A DNA stretch of 64,000 nucleotides from Mycolicibacterium frederiksbergense (GCF_029893345.1 NZ_JARXVE010000001.1:248001-312000), one strand, 5' to 3'. Positions 16,215-25,525 are shown, counted from the first letter of the stretch. The notes: generated from the sequence alone by a model not told the origin. Program-made: numbers and translations.

Positions 16215-17489
16215 TCAGCCCTTGTTGCGCTTGACCTGATTGAACGGCACCCCGCGGTCGGCGGCGTACTCGCGTGGGAAACCCAGGATCCGCTCGCCGA
16301 TGACATTGCGGGCCATCTCGGAGCTGCCACCACCCAACGACCCGGTCTGCCGGGACAGGTAGCGCACCCCGATCTCCATCAGCCCGGCCCGCTCTGGGGC
16401 ATTTTCCGAACCCTCATCGACGACACCGGCCGTGCCTGCGATGGCCAACGCGGTGTCCACCTCGAGTTCGGTGGTTTCGGCGTGGAACAGCCGGATCAAG
16501 GTGCCCGCATTCGGTGGCAGCGAACCGTTTCCGATGGCCTTGCCGACGTGATCGATGAGCTGTTTCTTGACGATCCGCCGCACCAGGGCGCGTCCGGCCA
16601 GATCCTGCACCCGGGCGTCGTCACCCTGTCCGGTGGCCTCGGCCAGCCCGACGTGATCGGGCGGCATCTCGTTGGCGTTCTCGGCACCGGTCCCACTGGC
16701 GAACTCCGAACCACCACCGACGGCTCGACGTTCGTGGTGCAACTGGCGCGAGGCCACGGTCCAGCCGTCATTGACCTCGCCCACCACGGCGTCCGCGGGC
16801 AGCTCCAGGCCGTCGAAGAACTCCTCGCAGAACTCTTCGTTGCCGTTCACCTCGGTGATGCGCCGCATGGTGATGCCCGGTGCATTCAGCGGCACCAGGA
16901 ACATCGTCAGACCCTCGTGTTTGGGCACGGTCCAGTCGGTGCGGGCCAGCATCAACCCGTAGTCGGCGGCGAATGCGCTGGTGCTCCAGGTCTTGGCGCC
17001 GTTGATGATCCACCTATCGCCCTGGAGCTCAGCTCGGGTGATCACGCCGGCCAGATCCGACCCGCCGCTGGGCTCGGACAGCAACTGGCAGAGCACCTCG
17101 TCGCCCCGGATCGCCGCCGAAATGCGTTCGCGCTTCTGCTCTTCGCTGCCCATATCGAGAATCGTCGCGCCGCAGATGGTGAACGAGGGCGTGTTGAGAA
17201 TCAACGGCATCTCGTAGTTCACGCACTCGTCGTTGAATGCCTTCTGGTAGGCGTAGTCCAGGTCCAGGCCGCCGTACTCGCGCGGGAAACAGATGCCCGC
17301 GAATCCACCGGCGTAGATCCGCTTCTGCAGTTCCTTTGCCCGCTCCCAGGATTCGGCTTCGGCACGCACCGCGAACGGGGGGTTGTCCGGATCGATGCGG
17401 GGCATGTTCTCGGCCAGCCAGGTCCGGGCGCGGAGGGCGAACTCCTCGACTGACTCTGTGGTCGCGGCGGTGCTCACGGTGTCGGTCAT
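16215..17489 (-). CDS. Acyl-CoA dehydrogenase
   Basis: A 424-residue FAD-dependent acyl-CoA dehydrogenase. 'LLSEPSGGSDLAG' (FAD/substrate contact) sits near residue 130, 'INGAKTWSTSAFAADYGLM' in the beta domain, and 'QTGSLGGGSSEMARNVIGERILG' near the end is the usual C-terminal FAD/dimer signature. It overlaps the partner dehydrogenase by ATGA, suggesting a heteromeric complex like mycobacterial alpha2beta2 FadE pairs. The substrate, perhaps a sterol side chain or a branched acyl-CoA, cannot be told from sequence. Confidence 0.9.
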   Translation of the reverse strand: MTDTVSTAATTESVEEFALRARTWLAENMPRIDPDNPPFAVRAEAESWERAKELQKRIYAGGFAGICFPREYGGLDLDYAYQKAFNDECVNYEMPLILNTPSFTICGATILDMGSEEQKRERISAAIRGDEVLCQLLSEPSGGSDLAGVITRAELQGDRWIINGAKTWSTSAFAADYGLMLARTDWTVPKHEGLTMFLVPLNAPGITMRRITEVNGNEEFCEEFFDGLELPADAVVGEVNDGWTVASRQLHHERRAVGGGSEFASGTGAENANEMPPDHVGLAEATGQGDDARVQDLAGRALVRRIVKKQLIDHVGKAIGNGSLPPNAGTLIRLFHAETTELEVDTALAIAGTAGVVDEGSENAPERAGLMEIGVRYLSRQTGSLGGGSSEMARNVIGERILGFPREYAADRGVPFNQVKRNKG

Positions 17490-18643
17490 GCCCCGATCTC
17501 CTCGGCTGCGTGGGTCTTGCGGCTCAGCGCGTACACGGCGCGATGGTGGTCCTCGGGTGAGCCGTAGAGCGCTCGGTACAGGGCGACTCGGCGCAGATAC
17601 AGATGCAGATCGTGTTCCCAGGTGACCCCGATCCCGCCGTGTAACTGCACACAGTCCTGCAGCATCACCGGGGCACGTTCGGCCACATAGGCTTTCGCGA
17701 CGCTGACCAGTTTCGGTGCTTCCGGGGAACGTTCGGCCACCGCCGCCACGGCTCCCGCGGTGGTGGCGCGTGCCGCCTCGAACCACATCTTCATGTCGGC
17801 GGCGCGATGCTTGAGCGCTTGGTAGGACGCCAGCGGACGGCCGAAGCTGTGTCGGTCGACAAGCCACTGATTGGTCATGGCGAGCACCGCGTCGAGGATT
17901 CCGACAATCTCGGCGCACTGCAGGAGTAGAGCCACTTGGCGCTGGCGTTCGATGATGGCCGGCGTCTGCTCGGCGTTGCCCACCACGGCGGACTCGTCGA
18001 CCTCGACCCCGTCGAATTGCACTCGGGCGTAACGCTTGACCAGGTCGATCGAGGCCTGCGGGGTGATCGTGACCCCGGCGGCATCGGTCGGCACCACAAA
18101 CTGCCGGACCTCGCCGTCGCAGACGGCGACCACCAGCACCGTGCCACTCTGGTCGCCGGCTTCGACCCGGTCCTTGACCCCGTTGATCCGGTAGCCCGAT
18201 CCGGTGCGGGTGGCCCGGGTGTCGATGTCACTGGCGGTCGCCGTTGCGAACGGCCGTTTGGGTTCGTAGACCGCCCAGGACGCCACGGTTTCCCCGGACA
18301 CCAGCGATTCGATCAGTTCCTCGTGCCCGCTCGGGGCTTCGACCAGCCCGGCCAGCACGATGCTGACCGGATGCAGCGGACCGGGCGCCACGGTGTGGCC
18401 GGCCTGTTCGGCGAGCAGGGCCAGGTCGGTGACACCGTCTCCGGACGGGCTGCCCCCGCCGAGCTCCTCGGGCACCAGGAGGCTGGCCCAGCCCAATTCG
18501 GCTGCCCGGCCCCACCATTGGGGGTCGAACGAGATGCCGTCGGCATGTAGCTGGCGCACTCGACTCAGCGGTACTTCCTTCTCCAGGAAGGCCTGCGCGG
18601 TCGACGCGAACAGCATCTGTTCCGGATTTGCCACATCGGTCAT
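17486..18643 (-). CDS. Acyl-CoA dehydrogenase, partner subunit
   Basis: A 385-residue acyl-CoA dehydrogenase paralogue. The C-terminal 'QLHGGIGVTWEHDLHLYLRR' is the classic signature; the middle has 'YRINGVKDRVEAGDQSG'. The region of the catalytic base is less canonical than in the downstream gene, typical of heteromeric FadE pairs with one active subunit. Coupled by a 4-bp overlap to the next dehydrogenase and 43 bp downstream of the amidohydrolase. Confidence 0.9.
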   Translation of the reverse strand: MTDVANPEQMLFASTAQAFLEKEVPLSRVRQLHADGISFDPQWWGRAAELGWASLLVPEELGGGSPSGDGVTDLALLAEQAGHTVAPGPLHPVSIVLAGLVEAPSGHEELIESLVSGETVASWAVYEPKRPFATATASDIDTRATRTGSGYRINGVKDRVEAGDQSGTVLVVAVCDGEVRQFVVPTDAAGVTITPQASIDLVKRYARVQFDGVEVDESAVVGNAEQTPAIIERQRQVALLLQCAEIVGILDAVLAMTNQWLVDRHSFGRPLASYQALKHRAADMKMWFEAARATTAGAVAAVAERSPEAPKLVSVAKAYVAERAPVMLQDCVQLHGGIGVTWEHDLHLYLRRVALYRALYGSPEDHHRAVYALSRKTHAAEEIGA

Positions 18644-18686
18644 GTAGTCGGGACCAGCTTCCTGTGTATGTGAGGACAGGACGGAA

Positions 18687-19916
18687 TCAGTTCAGCACGA
18701 GCGCGGGAACGTCGGGCTTGTACACCTTCTTGTTCTCGACCTTGAACAGGTCAACCAGGTTGCCGCCCATGACCTTTCGGACACCTTCTGGGTCGAGGCC
18801 GTGGCTCTCCAGGTCGTCGACCAGGTTGATCGGATCGGCCAGGCCCTCCGGATGTGGCCAGTCCGAGCCGAAGATCACCCGGTCGATGCCGCACAGGTCG
18901 GCCATCTGCTTGAAGTTGTCCTCCCAGAACGGGGCGACGTAGACGCAGCGCCGGAAGGCCTCGATCGGGTCCTCCGGGAACTCCTGCGGCATCTTCGAGT
19001 AGACGTCCTTGAATTGGTGGAACAGGTAGGGCACCCACGAGGCGCCGTTCTCCACGGACAGGATGCGCAGATCGGGATTGCGGGTCAACGCACCATGGCA
19101 GACCAGCGCGGCCATGGTGTCCTCGATCGGGCGCTTGCCCATCGCGACCATCCGGAACGAGGTCGGCTTGAACGGCAGGAACTCGTCGGCGGGTTCCCAG
19201 TCGTTGAGGTACTGGGCGTAGCCGCTGTCGGAGGCATGCATCGCCACCGGGATGCCGGCCTTGACGCAGCCCTGCCAGAACGGGTCGAACTCCGCCATGC
19301 CCATCGAGCGGCTGCCCCGGTAACCGGGGACCGGGGCGGGCCGGACCAGGACGGTCTTGGCGCCGCGCTCCAGGCACCATTCCAGTTCCTCCAGCGCCCG
19401 GTCGACGTTGGGCAGCGTGATGACCGGGGTGGAGAAGATTCGATCCTCGTAGTTGAACTGCCAGGTCTCATACATCCACTGGTTCAGCGCGTGGATGATG
19501 TCGTGGATCAGGTCCGGGTCGTCCTTCAGGCGCTCCTCGACCAGGCTGGCCAGGGTCGGGAACATGATCGTGTAGTCCAGACCGAGGGAGTCCATGACCT
19601 CAAGGCGGGCTTCGGGATTGCGGAAGGCGGGGATGGCCTTCATCGGCTTGCCCATCACCTCGCGGTAGCTCTTGCCGCCGCTGCCGTGGCGGAAGTACTC
19701 CTCCTGGGCGCCGGGCCGGGCGACCACCTCGAACGTCGGGTTCGGGATGTAGTCGCTGATGTGGTTGCGCACCATGATCTTGGTCCGGCCGTGCACGTCG
19801 ATGTAGTCGATGACGCCCTTGCGGTTGTCCGGCAGGAACTGGGTGAGCGCTTCCTTGGGCTCATAGAAGTGGTTGTCGGCGTCGAACACCGGATAGGGAA
19901 GCTCGCGTGAGGGCAT
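18687..19916 (-). CDS. Amidohydrolase family protein (TIM-barrel metal hydrolase/decarboxylase)
   Basis: A 409-residue amidohydrolase_2 family enzyme. The N-terminal 'FDADNHFYEP' is the D-x-(N/D)-x-H metal motif, 'VAMHASDSG' near 215 is the second histidine, and 'VIFGSDWPHPEGL' near 345 holds the catalytic Asp. Such proteins in mycobacteria accompany acyl-CoA dehydrogenase pairs in lipid/steroid-like catabolic operons. ATG 19916 has AGGAGG seven bases upstream; the longer GTG at 19967 would sit inside a candidate operator. Confidence 0.88.
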   Translation of the reverse strand: MPSRELPYPVFDADNHFYEPKEALTQFLPDNRKGVIDYIDVHGRTKIMVRNHISDYIPNPTFEVVARPGAQEEYFRHGSGGKSYREVMGKPMKAIPAFRNPEARLEVMDSLGLDYTIMFPTLASLVEERLKDDPDLIHDIIHALNQWMYETWQFNYEDRIFSTPVITLPNVDRALEELEWCLERGAKTVLVRPAPVPGYRGSRSMGMAEFDPFWQGCVKAGIPVAMHASDSGYAQYLNDWEPADEFLPFKPTSFRMVAMGKRPIEDTMAALVCHGALTRNPDLRILSVENGASWVPYLFHQFKDVYSKMPQEFPEDPIEAFRRCVYVAPFWEDNFKQMADLCGIDRVIFGSDWPHPEGLADPINLVDDLESHGLDPEGVRKVMGGNLVDLFKVENKKVYKPDVPALVLN

Positions 19917-19950
19917 GTTCGCCTCCTGAAAGAGTGTGATTGCCGAAACT

Positions 19951-19965
19951 GGTAATGACGTTACC
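19951..19965. promoter_or_regulatory. Candidate TetR operator upstream of amidohydrolase
   Basis: GGTAATGACGTTACC has 5-bp arms (GGTAA/TTACC). Its 12-mer AATGACGTTACC recurs exactly at 20702-20713 upstream of the adjacent TetR gene, so one TetR protein may control both promoters. Confidence 0.5.
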
Positions 19966-20028
19966 ACGTAGTGACCAGCGCGGACGAGACCCCTTGGGCA
20001 ATCGCTCAGGGGTGGGAGAAAACCCTGG

Positions 20029-20667
20029 TCAGAACGCTGTGCCGGGGGTGAGTAGACCGCGCACGCAGAACTCGTAGATGTGCCCGCCGTCGATCGGTGC
20101 GCCGTTGAGTTCCACGCCCAGTGAGCGCAGCCGCATGGCGCCCAGGGCCGATTGCATGATCAGGGCCGCGGTGTTCTGCACATCGATGTCGGCACGGAAC
20201 GCCCCGGAATCTCTGCCGCGACGCAGGATGTCGCCGATGAGCTCGTGCAAAGGCTCTAGCACTCGTGCGTATTCGCGGGGCAGCGACTCGGCGAGGTGGT
20301 CGTTGTAGAAGGTCAGGCCACGGTTGATGCTGTCCTGGGTGCTTGTGGACGCCGGCATGGTGATGCGCTCGATGAGCAACCGCAGTGCCTGGGGTCCGGG
20401 CAACCCGTCGATGTCGTCGCGCCAGCGCTGCGCCGACTCGGCCATGATTTTGTCGATGAGCGCGAGAAGCAACTCATCCTTGGTGGAAAAGTGCTGGTAG
20501 AACGAGCGCAATGAGGTCTTCGAGCGCTCCACCACTTCCAGCACGGTGAAGTCGGTGCGCCCGGTCTCGCCGAGGATGGCCAGCGCCGATTTCATGAAGC
20601 GGCGGGCCCGGTCCGCCTGTGCCTCGGCGCGCGCGCCCTCCGATGGTCGTTCGGCCGGCCTAGCCAT
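20029..20667 (-). CDS. TetR/AcrR-family transcriptional regulator
   Basis: 212 residues. The N-terminal HTH is 'FTVLEVVERSKTSLRSFYQHFSTKDEL' (about residues 40-66), followed by an all-helical ligand domain. ATG 20667 is preferred, with GGAGGTGA seven bases upstream. It is divergent from an LLM oxidoreductase/thioesterase operon and precedes the amidohydrolase/acyl-CoA dehydrogenase operon on its own strand, so it is the likely regulator of this lipid-catabolic region. Confidence 0.9.
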   Translation of the reverse strand: MARPAERPSEGARAEAQADRARRFMKSALAILGETGRTDFTVLEVVERSKTSLRSFYQHFSTKDELLLALIDKIMAESAQRWRDDIDGLPGPQALRLLIERITMPASTSTQDSINRGLTFYNDHLAESLPREYARVLEPLHELIGDILRRGRDSGAFRADIDVQNTAALIMQSALGAMRLRSLGVELNGAPIDGGHIYEFCVRGLLTPGTAF

Positions 20668-20701
20668 TGCGCCATCACCTCCGTCGTGCTGCACTTGCGA
20701 G

Positions 20702-20722
20702 AATGACGTTACCGGTTCGGTA
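20702..20722. promoter_or_regulatory. Candidate TetR operator in divergent promoter
   Basis: Contains AATGACGTTACC (20702-20713), shared exactly with 19954-19965, overlapping a dyad TACCG-GTT-CGGTA (20710-20722). It lies between the tetR gene and the divergent LLM gene. Confidence 0.5.
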
Positions 20723-20759
20723 GAAGCAATAGGCGGGTTGTGATTACTGTGTTGCAGCG

Positions 20760-21593
20760 ATGAGCGAGTGGATCCTGTTCCTGCCTCAGGTGCGGCTGGA
20801 CGTCGGCGACATCGTCGAGCGCGCGAAGGTGGCCGAGGCCAGTGGATTCGACGGCATCGCCTTCATCGACCACCTGGAAGCTCCCGGCGCCACCCACCAA
20901 AACATCTGGGAGGCAATGACTGTCGCCACCTGGGTAGCCGCCCGCACCGAACGGCTGCGGATCGGTCACCTGGTGCTGTGCGACGCGTTCCGGCATCCGG
21001 CGGTGCTGGCCAAGCAAGCGGTGACGCTGTCGGAGGCCAGCGGTGGCCGGTTCGAGCTCGGTCTCGGATCGGGGTCGTGGCCGCAGGAGTTCCAACGGTT
21101 CGGCATCGATAGCGGCGACGCTTCGGCGCGGGTGCGCCGGCTCGGCGAGAACCTGGAGATGCTGCGCCAGTACTGGGGCGATGACGAGCGCGGACAGGTG
21201 CCGCGTCCATCCCATCCAATTCCATTGGTACTGGGTGGAACCGGCAAGCGCATGATGGAGTTGGTGCGCACCCACGCCGACTGGTGGAACATTCCCTCGC
21301 ATCAACTCGACCGGCTACCCGCCCTGCTGCCCACCGTCGGCTCGGCCCGGGTCTCCCTGCAGCAGATGGTCGGCTTCATCGGCCGGGACGCCGACCGCTC
21401 GACCGTGACCGAGCGCAGTACCCGGTTGTTCGGACACCTGGGTGACGGATTGGTGTGCGGCGACGCCGCCGAACTCAGGAATCACTTCGCCGGGCTGACG
21501 GCCCAGGGCGTCGAGCGTTTCTACGTATGGTTCGCGGATTTCGCGGCACCTCAGACCATTTCCGAATTCGCCGAGACAGTCATCAACGCGTGA
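20760..21593 (+). CDS. LLM-class (luciferase-like) flavin/F420-dependent oxidoreductase
   Basis: A 277-residue luciferase-like monooxygenase fold. 'GFDGIAFIDHLEAPG' and 'LRIGHLVLCDAFRHPAVLAKQAVTL' match the typical beta-strand 1/4 regions, and 'RFELGLGSGSW' follows. In mycobacteria most such enzymes use F420 rather than FMN. Begins close to the divergent TetR operator and is 14 bp upstream of the thioesterase gene, so both form one operon. Confidence 0.88.
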   Translation: MSEWILFLPQVRLDVGDIVERAKVAEASGFDGIAFIDHLEAPGATHQNIWEAMTVATWVAARTERLRIGHLVLCDAFRHPAVLAKQAVTLSEASGGRFELGLGSGSWPQEFQRFGIDSGDASARVRRLGENLEMLRQYWGDDERGQVPRPSHPIPLVLGGTGKRMMELVRTHADWWNIPSHQLDRLPALLPTVGSARVSLQQMVGFIGRDADRSTVTERSTRLFGHLGDGLVCGDAAELRNHFAGLTAQGVERFYVWFADFAAPQTISEFAETVINA

Positions 21594-21607
21594 AAGGAAG
21601 AAGGACG

Positions 21608-22498
21608 ATGACAGCCGAACCCAAAGAGACAGAGCCGACCCAGTGGACGCTACAGATGCTGCTCGACCTGTTCGATGCCGAGCCCGCGGGGGAGAACCGC
21701 TTCACCGTGCAGACCGGCATCGCCGGTGTCGACGAGCGTCAGGTGGTGGAGGGCACCCAGATAGTAGGCGCGGCCATCGTCGCGGCGGCGAAACGCTTTC
21801 CGGACAAGTCGATTCGCTCGGCGCATGCCGTGTTCGCCCGGGCCGTGATGGTCGGCCCGCCGGTCGAGCTCGACATCGACGTGATCAGCGAAGGCCGCTC
21901 CACGGCGACCGCGGTGGTCGCCGCCTCGCAGAACGGCAAGCGCTGCATCACCATCACGGTGTTCAGCGATGTGCCCTCCGGTGATGTGATCCGTCATCAC
22001 CTGCCGCGGCCCGAGGTCGCCGGCCCGGCCGATTCCCACGTCTCGCACATGCCGATGATCGGACGCGAGTTGCGGCTGGTGGACGTCGTCGACGTCAACA
22101 GCCCCGATGAGGTGGGCCCGCCGGAGGTGTATGCCTGGTTGCACTACGACCCGATCCCGTCGCGCGACGACCTCGCCAAGGCGCTGATCGCGTACTTCAC
22201 CGGGCACCTTGGCATTTCGACCACCATGCGAGCGCATGAAGGCATCGGCACCGCCCAGGCGCACCTCACTGTCTCGACCGCGCCGATGACCGTCACGGTG
22301 AGTTTCCACGAACCGGTCCGCTGGGACGGCTGGATTCTCTACAGTCACGAGAGCACTCAGGTCGGCTCTGGCATGTCCTACGTGCGTGGCGCGGTGCACA
22401 CCGAACAGGGTGAGCTCATCGCGTCGTTCAGCCAGGACGCGCTGATCCGCCCGCTGCGCACCACCGACACGAATATTTCCGCGCACTCGCGGTTGTGA
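21608..22498 (+). CDS. Acyl-CoA thioesterase II (TesB-like, double hotdog)
   Basis: A 296-residue double-hotdog thioesterase. The first hotdog includes 'GTQIVGAAIVAAAKRFPDK' and 'SAHAVFARAVMVGPPVELDID'; the second has 'HEPVRWDGWILYSHESTQVGSGMSYVRG', matching TesB's C-terminal catalytic region (Asp/Ser/Gln type). It would release CoA from acyl-CoA. ATG 21608 follows GGAAGAAGGA. Same operon as the LLM gene; its stop is 15 bp from the convergent SDR gene. Confidence 0.85.
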   Translation: MTAEPKETEPTQWTLQMLLDLFDAEPAGENRFTVQTGIAGVDERQVVEGTQIVGAAIVAAAKRFPDKSIRSAHAVFARAVMVGPPVELDIDVISEGRSTATAVVAASQNGKRCITITVFSDVPSGDVIRHHLPRPEVAGPADSHVSHMPMIGRELRLVDVVDVNSPDEVGPPEVYAWLHYDPIPSRDDLAKALIAYFTGHLGISTTMRAHEGIGTAQAHLTVSTAPMTVTVSFHEPVRWDGWILYSHESTQVGSGMSYVRGAVHTEQGELIASFSQDALIRPLRTTDTNISAHSRL

Positions 22499-22513
22499 GG
22501 CCGGCGCCGCCGC

Positions 22514-23341
22514 TCAGATCTTGAGATACCCCTTGTCTGCCGGGATCTGGGCGGCGGTGACCAACGACGACGCATCACTGGCCAGCCAGACGACGATGTC
22601 GGAGATGTCGTTGGGCGCGATGAGCGAATCCGTCGGCAGGGCGCCGGGGGAGAAGCTGTGGATGTAGGTCGGATGATCTTGCAACAGTTTGTACATCGAC
22701 AGGTCGTTGCCCATCGGGGTATCGGTGCCGTACGGGTGGATCGAGTTCACCCGGATGCCGAACTCGCCCAACTCGACGGCGAGTGAATTGGTGAGTCCGA
22801 CGACGCCGAACTTGCTGGCGCAGTAATGCGCAGAGCCGGGGACCGCTTTGATACCGGCGGCCGAACTGATGGTGATGATCGAACCGCCGTTGCCTGCCTC
22901 GATAATCGGCGGCACCGCCGCTTGCACGGTGTGGAACAGACCGGTGAGATTGATGTCGATGATGTCCTGCCACTGTTGGGCCGGGATCTCCCACAGCCGG
23001 CCCCAGTTGAGCACGCCGGCATTGGCCACGACGATGTCGAGGCGACCGAACTGCTCGACGCCATCGGCCACAACCTGCCGCTGCCCGTCGGCATCCCGGA
23101 CGTCGACATGCCGGGCCAGGATCTTGCGCCCCTCACTTTCGACCAGCGCCACGGTCTCGGCCAGGTCCTCCGGGGTGGCGGCGGCGTAGCCGTTGTGCTC
23201 GGCGACCGGTGCACAGGCGTCGATCGCGATCACGTCGGCGCCGGCACGGGCCAGTCGCACACAGTGCGAGCGGCCCTGCCCGCGGGCGGCGCCCGTCACA
23301 TAGGCAACGCGCCCGGCCAAGGGTAATTCGGATGTGCTCAC
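22514..23341 (-). CDS. Mycofactocin-coupled SDR family oxidoreductase
   Basis: A 275-residue short-chain dehydrogenase. The Rossmann motif carries the insertion-type sequence 'GAARGQGRSHCVRLARAGAD' typical of SDRs that hold a non-exchangeable NAD and pass electrons to mycofactocin. 'NAGVLNWG' and the catalytic 'YCASK' (Tyr-xxx-Lys) are intact. GTG 23341 overlaps the FMO stop by four bases. It probably oxidises an alcohol made or used by the upstream monooxygenase. Confidence 0.88.
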   Translation of the reverse strand: MSTSELPLAGRVAYVTGAARGQGRSHCVRLARAGADVIAIDACAPVAEHNGYAAATPEDLAETVALVESEGRKILARHVDVRDADGQRQVVADGVEQFGRLDIVVANAGVLNWGRLWEIPAQQWQDIIDINLTGLFHTVQAAVPPIIEAGNGGSIITISSAAGIKAVPGSAHYCASKFGVVGLTNSLAVELGEFGIRVNSIHPYGTDTPMGNDLSMYKLLQDHPTYIHSFSPGALPTDSLIAPNDISDIVVWLASDASSLVTAAQIPADKGYLKI

Positions 23342-24915
23342 GCGGGAATCTCCTTCAGTAGTGCGGCGGTAGGCCCGGTTGAATGTGTGGCAGGCCTTGA
23401 GAACTGGTAATCGGAGAGCCGGGAGTGCCGCGCGAACCAGCGTGACCCGGTGATGGTCTGCGGCCGGTAGTAGACGGTGTCGGTCTGTGAATTCACGAAG
23501 TAGGTGCTCAGTCCGGCGCAGGCCGTGTAATACAGATGCGCGACGCGGCCGCGCTGCTGCATCAGCTTGTTCCACGCGTTGAACGCATCGTTGCCGACCT
23601 CGACCACGCCGGCGCCGCGATGGCGCGCCTCGTCGATGATCCGCACGGCGTGGGCGGCCACGGTCTCGACGTAATCCATCCAGGCGAACCCGACGAACCC
23701 GAGCGGGCCGACGATCTCCCACCGGTTGGGCAGCCGTGGATGAGCGGTACCCGCATAGCTGCGAAGCCCGTGTGCCCGGTAGTACTGGGCGAGGTCGAAG
23801 CCGTTGGGTCCCAGGACTGTTCCGGGACGGTAGGTTTCCGGATCGGTCCACAGCTCGTATCCGGTGGCCAACACGAGCAGGTCGGCCGGGCGCTCGACGC
23901 CGTCGGAGGTGCGAATCCCGCTGGCGGTGATCCGCTCGATCGGCGTCGTGATCAGGTTGGTGTGCGGGTTGTTCAGGGCTGGGAGGAATGAGCTGGAGAT
24001 CACCGGCCGCTTGGCCATGATGCCGTAACGCGGCAACAACTTTCGCCGGGTCGCCGGATCGTCGACGACCGCGCGCAGCAGCAGCCGGTACAGCAGCCGG
24101 GACCAGCCGTCGTAGAGCGGCATGAAGCGGCGCAGCACCTTGTCGGGCAGCCGGGAGAAGACGTGGACGATGGGGGCGACCATGAAGATGTCCATCGCCA
24201 GCCGGCCCGCAGCGTTGACCGCTGGCAGTACACCGGGAATCCGCAGCGCGCGGCGCATCAGCGGGGGAATATCAAAATCTACCTTCGGCAGTACCCACGC
24301 CGGGGTGCGTTGGTAGACATCGAGATTGGCCGCCTCGGCGGACAGTGCGCCGGTGATCTGCACACCCGAGGAGCCGGTCCCGATCACCGCGATGCGTTTG
24401 CCCCTGGTGTCGTAGCTGTCGTCCCAGCCGTTGGGCCGCAGGATGGCTCCGGTGAAGTCCTCGATGCCCTCGATGTCGACGGTGTTCTTGGCGTTGACGT
24501 ACCCGCCGACCGAACTGATCACGAAGCGAGCGGTCACCGGTCGCGCGTCGCCGATCTCCAGTCGCCACAGACCCTGCTCGTCGTCCCACTGCTGCCGCGT
24601 GACCTCGGTGTTGGGCCGCAAGTGCTCGTACAGCCCGAGGTCGGCGGCCGTGTCCTGCAGGTAGCGCTGGATCTCCGGGCCTGGGGCGAACAGCCGGGTC
24701 CAGCGCGGGTTCGGTGCGAACGACAGCTGGTACCACAGCGTGGGAATGTCCACGGCCAGCCCGGGGTAGTGATTGTCTCGCCAGGTGCCGCCGAAGTCGG
24801 TGCCGCGTTCGAGAATGACGAAGTCGTGGATACCCTTCTGGCGCAGCATATGTGCTGCCGCGATCCCGCCTGGTCCGGCGCCGATGATTGCGACTTCGTA
24901 GTCGGGGTGGGTCAT
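23338..24915 (-). CDS. Flavin-containing (Baeyer-Villiger-type) monooxygenase
   Basis: A 525-residue FAD/NADPH monooxygenase. 'VAIIGAGPGGIAAA' (FAD, residues 8-21), 'GGTWRDNHYPGLAVDIP' (the BVMO-type G-G-T-W-x-x-x-x-Y-P-G), and 'IAVIGTGSSGVQI' (NADPH) are in order. It lacks a clear complete FxGxxxHxxxW fingerprint, so it could be an N-hydroxylating or BVMO-like enzyme. ATG 24915 overlaps the TetR stop. Middle gene of a three-gene coupled operon. Confidence 0.88.
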   Translation of the reverse strand: MTHPDYEVAIIGAGPGGIAAAHMLRQKGIHDFVILERGTDFGGTWRDNHYPGLAVDIPTLWYQLSFAPNPRWTRLFAPGPEIQRYLQDTAADLGLYEHLRPNTEVTRQQWDDEQGLWRLEIGDARPVTARFVISSVGGYVNAKNTVDIEGIEDFTGAILRPNGWDDSYDTRGKRIAVIGTGSSGVQITGALSAEAANLDVYQRTPAWVLPKVDFDIPPLMRRALRIPGVLPAVNAAGRLAMDIFMVAPIVHVFSRLPDKVLRRFMPLYDGWSRLLYRLLLRAVVDDPATRRKLLPRYGIMAKRPVISSSFLPALNNPHTNLITTPIERITASGIRTSDGVERPADLLVLATGYELWTDPETYRPGTVLGPNGFDLAQYYRAHGLRSYAGTAHPRLPNRWEIVGPLGFVGFAWMDYVETVAAHAVRIIDEARHRGAGVVEVGNDAFNAWNKLMQQRGRVAHLYYTACAGLSTYFVNSQTDTVYYRPQTITGSRWFARHSRLSDYQFSRPATHSTGPTAALLKEIPA

Positions 24916-25502
24916 GACTGCCTTCCGGTCAGGCCGACGACGATGTGGTCGGTCACGAATCGTTTCACCGCACGGGGACTGTCGAGATTCACACCGATAG
25001 GCGGGAGTAGTTCGAAGCTCAACAGCAGGCGCACGATCCATTCACTGGCGCGTGCCGGTTCGACGCCGGGCCCGACCTCGCCGTGCTGTTGGGCCGCGCG
25101 AACGTATGGCTTCCACAGCTCGATCGAGCGGCGCATCAGGTCGTCACCGGTGTTGCGCAGTAGCAGCACCACGATGCTCTCGTTGATGCCGCGCGGCGGG
25201 ACCGAATCCGAGTTCTGCCGGTGCGCGCAGATCACCACCGCCGCCGCGGCGACCTGGTCGGCCAGGGTGTGGTGCCGGTCGGCCTCGGCGGCGATGGTCT
25301 CGATGAAGGCGCAGGCCAGGTGATCCAGTGCGATTTTGATCGCGTTGTCGCGACTACCCAGTGCGTTGTGCACGGTACCGCGGGAGACCCCGGCGCGTTC
25401 GGCAACCGCGGTGAGGCTGAATTGCCTTGGGCCCAAATGTCTCAGCGTCTGAGCGGTGGCGGCAAGCAGCGCGGGGGACACCGTCCGCTCCGACTCGCGC
25501 AT
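24912..25502 (-). CDS. TetR-family transcriptional regulator
   Basis: 196 residues; N-terminal HTH 'FSLTAVAERAGVSRGTVHNALGSRDN' near residues 23-48. First gene of the tetR-FMO-SDR operon, so it should regulate itself and the two enzymes. ATG 25502 is preferred because the 7+5+7 inverted repeat upstream overlaps an alternative GTG start at 25508. Confidence 0.88.
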   Translation of the reverse strand: MRESERTVSPALLAATAQTLRHLGPRQFSLTAVAERAGVSRGTVHNALGSRDNAIKIALDHLACAFIETIAAEADRHHTLADQVAAAAVVICAHRQNSDSVPPRGINESIVVLLLRNTGDDLMRRSIELWKPYVRAAQQHGEVGPGVEPARASEWIVRLLLSFELLPPIGVNLDSPRAVKRFVTDHIVVGLTGRQS

Positions 25503-25506
25503 TTGC

Positions 25507-25525
25507 ACACATTAACGAAATGTGT
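25507..25525. promoter_or_regulatory. Candidate autoregulatory TetR operator
   Basis: ACACATT-AACGA-AATGTGT: perfect 7-bp arms with a 5-bp spacer, ending five bases before the preferred TetR start codon. This is the classic place for TetR autorepression of the tetR-FMO-SDR operon. Confidence 0.65.
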
